Shown: piece by piece, positions 32,825-44,900 of the stretch
How the letters are laid out: the number at the start of each line of letters is the position of its first letter
Position numbering within the stretch: position 1 is the stretch's first letter
NCBI RefSeq assembly: GCF_014493765.1
Contig: NZ_JACTVJ010000004.1
Span: 186,001 to 250,000 of the forward strand
DNA: 64,000 nucleotides
From: Streptomyces polyasparticus
GTDB lineage: Bacteria; Actinomycetota; Actinomycetes; Streptomycetales; Streptomycetaceae
Reading direction: 5' to 3'
Program-made: the position numbers and the translations under genes
The notes under the pieces: generated by a model
Database searches by the model: none
Told to the model about the DNA's origin: nothing
Seen by the model: only the letters and a program-made list of their open reading frames with translations

Positions 32825-34567
32825 TCAGTACGGCGAGGGGCGGGCGTCGAGGTGGGCGCGCAGCCGGTCGGTGTCCTTCGTGGTCCAGCCCTCGGGCGGC
32901 AGTACGGCGGCCCAGCCGTCGACCGACCCGGTGCCGTAGCGGTGACCGTGCGGCGCCTGGACCCCGTACGACACGGCCATGTCGACCGTGGTCTGCCAGA
33001 AGGTCACGAACGGGAACCAGTTGATCTCCGGCGTGATGTCCGGACCCAGCGGCCTGTCCAGCCACTGCGGACGTTCGAGCAGCAGATCCGGTGACCACCA
33101 GACGATCGCGTCCGAGGCGTTCTGCAGCACGACGGCGCGCGGGTGGCCCCACGGCGACTGCGGCCGCCGCAGGTCCTCGGCCGGGAACTGCGCGAAGCGC
33201 ACATTGCTCCCGCCCTCGAATTCCGGACGCCATACGGGACTGCCCTCGTCCCTGCGTTCACGCAGCTCACCGGCGATCGGCGAGAAGTTGGGCACCCCGA
33301 GCAGCAGGGCGCCGTCGGTCCCGCCGAGGAGCGCGTCGACCGTCCCGTACGAGTCCTCGACGGCGTAGGCGCCAAGACTCTCGCCCGTGACCGCGAGCTT
33401 GGGCCGGCTTGCGGCGGGCAGCTTGTCGAGCTCGGCGCGGACCGCGTCGACCAGGGCACGGGTGGCCTTGCCCGCCTTCTCCTTGTCGACGAGGAACGAC
33501 ACCCAGCTCGGCAGATACGAGTACTGAACGGCGACCGTCGCGGTGTTCCCGCCGTACATGTACTCCAGGCTCTCGACGACCGTGGCGTCGATCCAGCCGG
33601 AGCCGGTGGTGCCGGCGATCGTGAGGACCTCGCGCTCGAATCCGCCGGTGCGCTTGAGCTCGCGGACCGCAAGTCCGGCCTGCGCCTTGAAGGGTTCGTC
33701 GTCGGTGAAGGCCTCGGGAGCCGAAGAACTGATGTAGACGCGTACGGGCTCCTCGGCGGGCGCCTTGGTGAACTCGGTGATCTGCCGGCCGCTGAGCACC
33801 GAGCCCGTGAAGTTCCGTCCCTGGAAGCCGAGGTCGTCCCACGCCATCTCGGAGCCGGGCCCGCCGGAGACATACCGCGAGGTGGGCCGGTGGATGCCAT
33901 CCTTGGTCCCGTTGTTGGTGGCCTTGGCGATACGGTCGGCGATGTCGATGACGCCGCGTTCGAAGACGACGTCCTGCAGGGCCGTGGACACCACGACACC
34001 GCTCACGAGCAGGCCGATACCGATGGCGACGGGCCGGGGCAGCGCACGGCCGAGCCAGTGGATGAACTTGCTGGAGCCGAGCCGCACGGTGCGCGCGAGC
34101 ATCAGGATGAGCAGCCAGAGGGCGACCGCGATCAGGCCGATCATCGGGGTGTGCCAGGTGAGCGACGGCGGCAGACCCTGAAGCTGCCTCAACTGCCGCT
34201 GCATATCGGCGCTTTCGGAGATCAGCCAGCCGGCGAGCACCGGGCTGAGAATCCAGTACGCGAGCCAGCAGCGTGCCCGTGTCTGCGCGCTGGGCCGCCA
34301 CGCGACGATCCAGCGGAACAGGGAGCTGAGCACGCTCCCCACCGCGTAGCCGATCGCTGCGGTGATGCCGCCGATCACGCCTTGCAGCAGCCAGGGGCGG
34401 GGCACGAGTGACGGGGTGAGGGAGAGCCAGAAGAAGACCGTGGCCACACAGGTGGCGAAGAGGTCGGGCCAGCGGCGCACCAGATATGTCTCGGCGGGCC
34501 GCTCCCACAAGGGCTGCTCGACCAACCGTTTGCCCAGGTTTACTACCTTTTGCCCGAAATCCCGCAT
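32825..34567 (-). CDS. Membrane-anchored alpha/beta hydrolase (COG4425 type)
   Basis: A 580-residue protein with about five N-terminal transmembrane segments (residues 33-190, for example LFATCVATVFFWLSLTPSLV and MIGLIAVALWLLILMLART) and a large C-terminal hydrolase domain. The nucleophile elbow reads GESLGA near residue 394; YISSSAP and a late GHRYG histidine fit an alpha/beta-hydrolase triad. The two-part architecture matches the actinobacterial 'alpha/beta-hydrolase N-terminal plus catalytic domain' family. Substrate unknown; lipid is a fair guess. Confidence 0.88.
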   Translation of the reverse strand: MRDFGQKVVNLGKRLVEQPLWERPAETYLVRRWPDLFATCVATVFFWLSLTPSLVPRPWLLQGVIGGITAAIGYAVGSVLSSLFRWIVAWRPSAQTRARCWLAYWILSPVLAGWLISESADMQRQLRQLQGLPPSLTWHTPMIGLIAVALWLLILMLARTVRLGSSKFIHWLGRALPRPVAIGIGLLVSGVVVSTALQDVVFERGVIDIADRIAKATNNGTKDGIHRPTSRYVSGGPGSEMAWDDLGFQGRNFTGSVLSGRQITEFTKAPAEEPVRVYISSSAPEAFTDDEPFKAQAGLAVRELKRTGGFEREVLTIAGTTGSGWIDATVVESLEYMYGGNTATVAVQYSYLPSWVSFLVDKEKAGKATRALVDAVRAELDKLPAASRPKLAVTGESLGAYAVEDSYGTVDALLGGTDGALLLGVPNFSPIAGELRERRDEGSPVWRPEFEGGSNVRFAQFPAEDLRRPQSPWGHPRAVVLQNASDAIVWWSPDLLLERPQWLDRPLGPDITPEINWFPFVTFWQTTVDMAVSYGVQAPHGHRYGTGSVDGWAAVLPPEGWTTKDTDRLRAHLDARPSPY

Positions 34568-34579
34568 GGGGCAACTGTA

Positions 34580-34612
34580 GGTGGTGGGGCGGGAAGTCCC
34601 CGCCCCACCACC
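34580..34612 (-). terminator. Terminator of uvrA
   Basis: A perfect 14-bp stem GGTGGTGGGGCGGG with a 5-base loop, starting 21 bases after the uvrA stop and 12 bases before the hydrolase gene start. Confidence 0.88.
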
Positions 34613-34633
34613 CGGTGCGCGCCCGACTCGGGC

Positions 34634-37729
<3,096 letters not shown>

Positions 37730-37951
37730 GCCGGTCCGCACCTTTCTTGATGGGAGAGCGGGGGCGGGGCCCCGTTTCTCAGACTACGAGGGCCGCCTCA
37801 GCGATGGACTGCTTATGGCTGAGACAGCTGGACTGCACTATGGGGCCCGGCTGTCAAGGATGCCTCGACCGACCCTATAGCACGCACATTCGATTTGCGG
37901 TCGTGGTCCACCACCTTCACCCGAAGGAGTGGCGGGACTATCGTCGACGTC

Positions 37952-38638
37952 ATGAATGATCATGAGCACGACCTGCTTCTGGTACGGGAGGCGACCGACC
38001 GGCTGCTGACCGCGGCGGCCAAACTGGACAACGCCTCCGTCGCCGGTCCGTCACGCCTGCCCGGGTGGACCCGTGGTCATGTGCTGGCGCATGTCGCCCG
38101 CAATGCCGACGCCCTGGTGAACGTCCTCGCCGGCCGCCCGATGTATCTCAGCGCCGAGGCGCGCGACGCCGATATCGAGCGGGACGCCCCGCGGCCGCTC
38201 GACGTCCAGCTCGACGACGTGCGCGACAGCGCGGCGCGGTTCATCGCGCAGGCCGCGCAGCCCGCGGACTGGTCGCGCACGGTGGAGCTGCGCAACGGGG
38301 TCACGGACAAGGCCTCGCGGCTGCCCTTCCGCCGGCTCGTCGAGGTCGAGCTGCACCATGTCGACCTCGGGATCGGCTACGAACTCGAGGATCTGCCCGC
38401 GGAGTTCACCGAGCGCGAGATCGCCTTCCTCGCGGAGCGCTTCTCGGGCAACGCCGCGGTCCCGCGTATCGCCGTCACCGCGCACGACGGGCGGCAGTGG
38501 AGCACCGGCCGGGCGGACGGGGACTCCGTCTCCGTGATCGGTCCGGCGCCCGCGCTGCTCGGCTGGCTCTCCGGACGGCGCCAGGGAGCCGACCTGGACT
38601 GCGACTCCGGTCTGCTGCCCGTACTGCCCGCGCTGTAG
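37952..38638 (+). CDS. Maleylpyruvate isomerase-family (mycothiol-dependent, DinB-like) protein
   Basis: A 228-residue protein of the MDMPI family. The N-terminal four-helix bundle contains SRLPGWTRGHVLAHVARNADAL near residue 30-52 and VEVELHHVDLG near 135-145, giving the three histidines of the metal site. Substrate unknown; many family members use mycothiol as cofactor. ATG at 37952 is the clear start. It is divergent from uvrA and followed by the MBL gene. Confidence 0.9.
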   Translation: MNDHEHDLLLVREATDRLLTAAAKLDNASVAGPSRLPGWTRGHVLAHVARNADALVNVLAGRPMYLSAEARDADIERDAPRPLDVQLDDVRDSAARFIAQAAQPADWSRTVELRNGVTDKASRLPFRRLVEVELHHVDLGIGYELEDLPAEFTEREIAFLAERFSGNAAVPRIAVTAHDGRQWSTGRADGDSVSVIGPAPALLGWLSGRRQGADLDCDSGLLPVLPAL

Positions 38639-38710
38639 TTCCCGCACGTACCCGCCCGGCCGGTCCGGCGGCCCCTGTGGACCGCCGGGCCCGCTCGGTA
38701 CGCTGAGCTC

Positions 38711-39367
38711 ATGACGTACAGCGGAGCGGTGACAGTCGGCGGGCCTGCGGACGTGCATGAGCTGGCGGACCTGATGATCTCCAAGGTCGCGGTCGGCCCC
38801 ATGACCAACAACGCCTATCTGCTGCGCTGCCGGGCCACCGGCGAGCAGCTCCTGATCGACGCGGCCAACGAGGCCGACACCCTGCTCAAGCTGATCGGCG
38901 GCGACGGCATCGCCTCCCTCGTCACGACCCACCGGCACGGCGACCACTGGCAGGCGCTGCGCGAGGTCGTGGACGCCACCGGCGCGCGCACCTACGCGGG
39001 CGCGTACGACGCCGAGGGCATCCCGGTGCCCACCGATGTGCTCGTCGAGGACGGCGACACGATCCGCGTCGGCCGGGTGGAGCTCACCGCCCGTCACCTG
39101 GTCGGCCACACGCCCGGCTCGATCGCCCTGATCTACGACGACCCGCACGGCCACCCCCATGTGTTCACCGGCGACTGCCTCTTCCCCGGCGGCGTGGGCA
39201 ACACCTGGAAGGACCCGGAGGCCTTCGCCAGCCTGATCCACGACGTCGAGACCAAGATCTTCGACGCGCTGCCGGACGAGACCTGGGTCTACCCCGGACA
39301 CGGCGACGACACCACGCTGGGCGCCGAGCGCCCGCAGCTGCCGGCGTGGCGCCGCCGCGGCTGGTGA
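38711..39367 (+). CDS. MBL-fold metallohydrolase (glyoxalase II-like)
   Basis: A 218-residue metallo-beta-lactamase-fold hydrolase. The metal motif THRHGDHW is near residue 75, then GHTPGSIAL near 133 with the third His, FTGDCLFPGG near 153 and the last ligand in YPGHGDDT near 195. It follows the mycothiol-type gene by 72 bases on the same strand, so a thiol-linked detoxification pair is possible. Confidence 0.9.
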   Translation: MTYSGAVTVGGPADVHELADLMISKVAVGPMTNNAYLLRCRATGEQLLIDAANEADTLLKLIGGDGIASLVTTHRHGDHWQALREVVDATGARTYAGAYDAEGIPVPTDVLVEDGDTIRVGRVELTARHLVGHTPGSIALIYDDPHGHPHVFTGDCLFPGGVGNTWKDPEAFASLIHDVETKIFDALPDETWVYPGHGDDTTLGAERPQLPAWRRRGW

Positions 39368-39419
39368 GACCGGCCCCGTACGGGGCTCTCGGCCTTCGTG
39401 GCAGATGTCCATGCGTCCG

Positions 39420-39442
39420 ATCGTGGCACCCGCCACTGACAA
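39420..39442 (-). promoter_or_regulatory. Orphan damage-type promoter motif
   Basis: On the minus strand TTGTCAGTG (39442-39434), 8 bases, CACGAT (39425-39420). The -35-like part is perfect but the -10 lacks the first T. It points left, antisense to the MBL gene, with no gene of its own. The shared 18-base block with the MFS promoter at 15032 is notable. Confidence 0.4.
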
Positions 39443-39653
39443 TCGGCCGTTTGTGCAGGTCAGGCCGGTTTGGCAGGCCGGCAAGAGGCTGTCGGTTCCG
39501 CTGACGTACCGCTCGCCGCCCGAGTCAGGGGCCGGCCGTCATTGGGCGGACAAATGGCAGTTGCCGACGCCCGTTGACGCGCGTCGACCAGGGCGTCAGG
39601 CTCGGCGGTGCGCGCACCCGTACCGGACTCCCCATCCCCCTCTGGAGGGCCCG

Positions 39654-40391
39654 ATGTCCAGACGTGCCTTACGTCTTCTCCTCTCGATTGTCATGGTCAT
39701 TGCAGCTTCGGTGGTCGGCGTGGTCGCCACGGCCGGCGCCGCACAGGCCGACGGCTGCTACACGTGGTCCCGCACCTTGTCGCAGGGCGCTTCGGGCGCC
39801 GATGTCACCCAGCTGCAGATCCGGGTCGCCGGCTACCCGGGATCGGGCGGTGTGCTGGCGATCGACGGCGCCTACGGACCGGCGACCACAGCCGCCGTCA
39901 AGCGCTTCCAGTCGGCCTACGGGCTCGCCGCCGACGGCGTCGCCGGACCTGCCACCTTCAGCAAGATCTACGCCCTTCAGGACGACGACTGCACGCCGGT
40001 CCACTTCTCCTACGCCGAGTTGAACAACTGCAACTCCACCTGGGCGGGCGGCGCCGTGAGCGCGACCACCGCGAAGTCCAACGCCCTGCGGACCATGTGG
40101 AAGCTGGAGGCACTGCGCCACGCGCTCGGCGACGAGCCGATCCGGGTCACCAGCGGCTTCCGCTCCTACGCCTGCAACGACGCCGTCGGCGGGGCCGAGG
40201 GCAGCCGCCACCTCTACGGCGACGCGGCCGACCTCGGGGCGGGCCCGCACTCGCTGTGCCGGCTGGCACAACAGGCCCGCAACCACGGGTTCAACGGCAT
40301 CCTGGGCCCCGGCTATCCGGGCCACAGCGACCACACGCATGTCGATCACCGCGCGAGCCGCTTCTGGTCCGCGTCAAGCTGCGGCATCTGA
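39654..40391 (+). CDS. Secreted zinc D-Ala-D-Ala carboxypeptidase (M15)
   Basis: A 245-residue exported enzyme trimming peptidoglycan stem peptides. Signal peptide (MSRRALRLLLSIVMVIAASV ... AQA), peptidoglycan-binding domain at 40-105 (GADVTQLQIRV, DGAYGPATTAAVKRFQ), then the M15 catalytic domain with SRHLYGDAADLG near 184 and HSDHTHVDH near 226. It closely resembles the Streptomyces albus G DD-carboxypeptidase. GGAGG is 5 bases before the ATG. Codon 6 is TTA, so translation should need the bldA tRNA. Confidence 0.95.
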   Translation: MSRRALRLLLSIVMVIAASVVGVVATAGAAQADGCYTWSRTLSQGASGADVTQLQIRVAGYPGSGGVLAIDGAYGPATTAAVKRFQSAYGLAADGVAGPATFSKIYALQDDDCTPVHFSYAELNNCNSTWAGGAVSATTAKSNALRTMWKLEALRHALGDEPIRVTSGFRSYACNDAVGGAEGSRHLYGDAADLGAGPHSLCRLAQQARNHGFNGILGPGYPGHSDHTHVDHRASRFWSASSCGI

Positions 40392-40397
40392 CCCGCC

Positions 40398-40435
40398 CCG
40401 GACTCACGGCTCCCGTACCGGAGCCGTGAGTCCGG
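40398..40435 (+). terminator. Terminator of the DD-carboxypeptidase gene
   Basis: Perfect 16-bp stem CCGGACTCACGGCTCC with a 6-base loop, 7 bases after the stop. Confidence 0.9.
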
Positions 40436-40476
40436 CGCGCACGTAACCGGGGCGGACCGCGAGCAGTTGACGCGTC

Positions 40477-41799
40477 ATGCGCGACCCATCCCTGACCGGC
40501 ACCGATGCCCCTCCGGCCCACCCTCCCGTCTCCATGACCCGGCTCGCCGCCGCCTCCCTGGCCGGCACGGCGATCGAGTTCTACGACTTCTTCATCTACG
40601 GCACCGCGGCCGCCCTGGTGCTCGGGCCGCTGTTCTTCCCGACCTTCTCGCCGCTCGCCGGCACGCTCGCCGCCTTCGGCACGTTCGGCATCGGCTTCCT
40701 CGCCCGGCCGCTGGGTTCGGTGCTCTTCGGGCACATCGGGGACCGGCGCGGACGGCGCCCCGTCCTGATCGGCTCCCTGCTCCTGACGGGCGGCGCGACG
40801 GTGGCGGTGGGCTGTGTCCCCACGTATGACGCGATCGGAGTGTTCGCGCCCCTGCTGCTGCTCCTGCTGCGCTTTCTGCAGGGGCTCGGGCTCGGCGGCG
40901 AATGGGGCGGCGCGGTACTCCTCACCGCCGAGCACGCGCCCGCCGCCCGGCGCGGACTGTGGGCGAGCTTTCCGCAGATCGGCCCTTCGGTGGGCTTTCT
41001 GCTCGCCAACGGTGTGATGCTCGCGCTGACCGCCTCCCTCAGCGACGCGCAGTTCGCGGCCTGGGGCTGGCGGGTGCCGTTCTGGGCGGCGGGTGCGCTC
41101 GCACTGGCCGGGCTGTGGCTGCGCCATGCCGTGACGGAGACGCCGCAGTTCCTCGGCGTACAGGAGCATGCGCGGGTGCCGCTCTTCGAAGTGGCGCGTG
41201 ACCATTGGCGGTTGGTACTGCTCACGGCGGGCTCCATGGCCATCGGGTACGCCATCTTCTACACCGTCTCGACCTGGGCACTCTCGTACGGGATCGAGCA
41301 GTTGGGCGTGACCCGTACGGTGATGCTGACCTGCATCATGGCCGCGGTCGCGATCAAGGGCGCCACGACTCCGTTCGCCGCGATGCTCGGGGACCGGTTC
41401 GGGCGGCGGCCGCTGTGTCTGTACGGGGCCGGGGCGGCGGCGCTGTGGATGTTCCCGCTGATCGGGCTGCTCAGCACCGGTGAGCCGGTCCTGATGTTCT
41501 GCGGATTCCTGGTCGCTCTGCTGGCGTTCATCGCGATGTTCTCGGTGCTCGCCGCGTATCTGCCGGAGCTGTACGAGCCGCGGGTGCGGTGCACCGGCGC
41601 CGCTGTCGGCTACAACCTGGGCGGGGTGCTCGGCGGGGCGCTCACCCCGATCGTGGCGACGGCCGTGGCGGGGCGCGGGGACGGGCCGCCGTGGGGAGTC
41701 GCCGCGTATCTGACGGTGATCGCGCTGGTGAGCCTCGGGTGCTTCGCGCTGCTGCCGGAGACGCGCGAGGTCGCGGTGGAAGAGGCTGCTGCGGCGTGA
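40477..41799 (+). CDS. MHS-family MFS transporter (metabolite:H+ symporter)
   Basis: A 440-residue transporter with 12 hydrophobic segments. The start LAGTAIEFYDFFIYGTAAAL near residue 26 and GHIGDRRGRRPVLIGSLLLTG near 86 are hallmarks of the MHS group (ProP, KgtP, ShiA), as is QGLGLGGEWGGAVLL near 135. Likely substrate is an organic acid or osmolyte, not decidable here. ATG at 40477 chosen; a Met at 40534 before the first helix is an alternative. Confidence 0.9.
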   Translation: MRDPSLTGTDAPPAHPPVSMTRLAAASLAGTAIEFYDFFIYGTAAALVLGPLFFPTFSPLAGTLAAFGTFGIGFLARPLGSVLFGHIGDRRGRRPVLIGSLLLTGGATVAVGCVPTYDAIGVFAPLLLLLLRFLQGLGLGGEWGGAVLLTAEHAPAARRGLWASFPQIGPSVGFLLANGVMLALTASLSDAQFAAWGWRVPFWAAGALALAGLWLRHAVTETPQFLGVQEHARVPLFEVARDHWRLVLLTAGSMAIGYAIFYTVSTWALSYGIEQLGVTRTVMLTCIMAAVAIKGATTPFAAMLGDRFGRRPLCLYGAGAAALWMFPLIGLLSTGEPVLMFCGFLVALLAFIAMFSVLAAYLPELYEPRVRCTGAAVGYNLGGVLGGALTPIVATAVAGRGDGPPWGVAAYLTVIALVSLGCFALLPETREVAVEEAAAA

Positions 41800-41823
41800 G
41801 CCGAGCGCCCGGGCGCGTGGGCC

Positions 41824-41882
41824 GACCCGCACCTCGGCCGGCCGCGCGACGGGCTGACCCGCACCTCGGCCGGCCGCGCGAC
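41824..41882. repeat. 32-bp tandem duplication
   Basis: A 27-base block starting GACCCGCACCTCGGCC at 41824 is repeated exactly 32 bases later at 41856, between the MHS transporter stop and the start of the BTAD regulator. Confidence 0.9.
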
Positions 41883-41903
41883 CGCGCACGCGACAATGGC
41901 CGG

Positions 41904-44900
41904 GTGATCTATCGCTACCGGCTCCTCGGCACCACCCGGGTCCTGCGCCAGGACGGGACCGAGGTACCGCTCGGCGGGCCCCGGATCCGTGCGCTCGTCG
42001 CCGCGCTGGCCCTGGCGCCCGGGCGCAGTGTGCCGGCCGGACAGCTGGCCGCGCAGATCAGGCCCGCGCACGAGGAGCCGCCTGCCGACGAGGTGAAGGC
42101 GCTGCAGGCGCTGGTCGGGCGGCTGCGCAAGGCGATCGGGCCGGCCGCGGTGGAGACCGGGCCCGGCGGCTACCGGCTGGCGGCGACGGCGGAGGACGTC
42201 GACCTGTTCCGGTTCCAGCGGCTGGTCTCGGAGGGTACGGCCGCGCTGGACGCCGGGGATGCCGCGCGGGCCGCCGCCTTGTCGGAGGACGCGCTCGGGC
42301 TGTGGTCGGGTGAGGTGCTCCTCGACCTGCCGGGGCGGGAGAGCGACCCCGCTGCCGTACGGGCCGAGCTGCAGTACGCACAGGCACGGCGGACGCGGCT
42401 CGCCGCCGAGGTGGCCCTGGGCCGGGCGGCCGGCGCGCTGGACGAGCTCACCGTGCTCACCGTCCGGCGTCCGCTCGACGAACCGCTGCAGGCGCTGCGG
42501 CTGCGCGCCTTGCTGGCGGCGGGGCGGCGGGCCGAGGCGCTGGCCGCGTATGAGGAGGTCCGCAGGACGCTGGTCGAGGAGCTGGGCAGCGATCCCGGCG
42601 AGGAACTGCAGGCGGTGTATGGGGAGTTGCTGGGGGCGGCGGCTCGGGGTGTGGGGGCCGGTGGACGAGGGGATGGCTGGGCCGGTGGACGACGGGGTGG
42701 CGGGGCCGGTGAGTGGCGGGACGCCGGGGCCAGTGGCGGGCGCGAGGCCGGTGAGCGGCGGGACGCCGGGGCCAGTGGCGGGCGCGAGGCCGGTGAGCGG
42801 CGGGACGCCGGGGCCAATGGCGGGCGCGAGGCCGGTGAGCGGCGGGACGCCGGGGCCAATGGCGGGCGCGAGGCCGGTGAGCGGCGGGTGTCCGGCAATC
42901 TCCGTGCGCGGCTGAGTTCCTTCGTCGGTCGCGATCGGGAACTTTCCGAGCTCGCCGACGAGTTGGGGAAGCAACGACTTGTCACGCTGCTCGGCCCCGG
43001 CGGCGTCGGCAAGACACGACTCTCCCTGGAAGCGGCCGAAGCCCAGAAGGAGGTGTGGCCGGACGGCGTCTGGATGGCCGAACTCGCTCCCGTACGGGAG
43101 GGGTCGGCGGTGGTGGAAGCGGTGCTCACGGCGCTCGGCGCGCGGGAGACCACGCTGCGCGGCCCCGGCGCGGCGCAGGACCTGCAGCCCGCTTCCCAGG
43201 ATCCGTCGGCCCGCCTGGTGGAGCACTGCGGCCGGCGGCGGATGCTCCTGATCCTTGACAACTGTGAACATGTCATCGACGCCGCGGCCCAGTTGGCCGA
43301 GGACGTTCTCTCCCGCTGCCCCGGGGTGACCGTCCTCACCACGAGCCGTGCGCCGCTCGGCGTGCCGGGTGAAGCCGTCCGTCCTGTGGAGCCCCTCCCC
43401 CAGGACGTGGCGCTGCGCCTGTTCGGCGAGCGGGGTGCGGCGGTACGGCCGGGGTTCCGCAGCGAGGACGACGCCGAGGCCTGCGCGGAGATCTGCGCCC
43501 GGCTCGACGGCCTGCCGCTGGCGCTCGAACTGGCCGCCGCCCGGCTGCGGTTGCTCACTCCGCGCCAGATCGCGGACCGGCTCGACGACCGTTTCCGGCT
43601 GCTCACCGGCGGTGCGCGCACCCTGCTGCCGCGTCAGCAGACCCTGCGGGCCGTCGTGGACTGGTCCTGGGAGCTGCTCGACGAGGACGAGCGGGCCGTG
43701 CTGCGCCGGCTTGCCGTGTTCGCGGGCGGGTGCGCCCTGGAACAGGCACAGGAGGTGTGCGGCGAGGACGGGCCGCACACCCTCGATGTGCTCGGGGCTC
43801 TGGTCGACAAGTCGCTGGTCGTGGCGGACCCGGGCGGCCGCTTCGGCATGCGCTACCGGCTGTTGGAGACCGTCGGCGAGTATGCGGCCGCACGGCTGGA
43901 CGCATCGGGCGAGCGCTCGGCGTACGAGCTGCGGCATCTCATGGCCTATCGCGAGCTGACGCGCTCAGGGGAGCCCGAGCTGCGGGGGCCACGGCAGGTC
44001 GAGTGGCTCGAACGGTTCGAGCTGGAGCACGACAACGTACGGGCCGCGCTGCGCACGGCCGTTGAGGCCGGCGCGGAGCAGGACGGGCTGTGCCTGGTCC
44101 ATGCGATGAGCTGGTTCTGGCAGCTGCGCGGCCATCAGGCCGATGTCGTCGCCTGGTCGACGGCCGTCGCGGCACTCGGACCCGACCCGTTCGAGGAGCC
44201 GGTGCGTCCTGCCGTACCTCTGGAGGAGCGCTGCACCGACAGTGCCCCGCCGTGGGAGGAGGAGCAGGTCTGGGAGGCGCGGCGGGGAGCGCGACTGCTG
44301 GTGCAGGCCGCGGCGACGGAGGATCAGGCGGCGGGAGAGGAAAAGCCGGGGGACGAGAAGTCGGGGGCCGAGAAGTCGGGGGAAAGGACGTCGGGGGACG
44401 AGTCGACGCGTGGCGGGACGGCAGGTGGCCGGACAGCGGGTGGCGGGCCGGGGTCCGCGGGCGCGCCGCACTCCCCCGGCCAACAGGCGTACCTGCGCCG
44501 GATCGTGGCCGCGTACCGCAGCGGGCTGCCGCAGGTCTGCCGGCAGCCGGGGTCGATGTGGTACTTCGCGCGCATGATGACCGGGGACCTGCCCGGGCTC
44601 GAGGAGACCATGGACACCGTGGTCCGCGACTGCTGGGAGCTCGGCCCCGAATGGCGCGCGAACCACCACTGGGAGCTGGGCTTCACGCTGCTCATGCGGG
44701 CGAAGTTCGTGCACGACCGGCCGGCCACCCTGGAGCAGGCGACCGAGGACGCGGCCCGCGCGCTGCGCCATTTCGAGCGGACCGGGGATCCCTGGGGTAT
44801 CGCCGAGGCGCTGTCCGCGCGGGGCGAGGCATATCTGCGGCGCGGGCTCTTCGACCGGGCCGCGGAGGACTTCGCGCGGGCCGTCGACGGGGCGACCGAG

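Noticed and set aside
37820-37860. Damage-type promoter for uvrA (TTGACAGCC-N8-TAGTGC on the minus strand)
   Set aside because: Three mismatches in the upstream element and a wrong last base in the -10; too weak to call although the other uvr genes have it.
39376-39402. Short palindrome CCCCGTACGGGG after the MBL gene as terminator
   Set aside because: It is a simple palindrome without loop; stem of at most five pairs once a loop is allowed.
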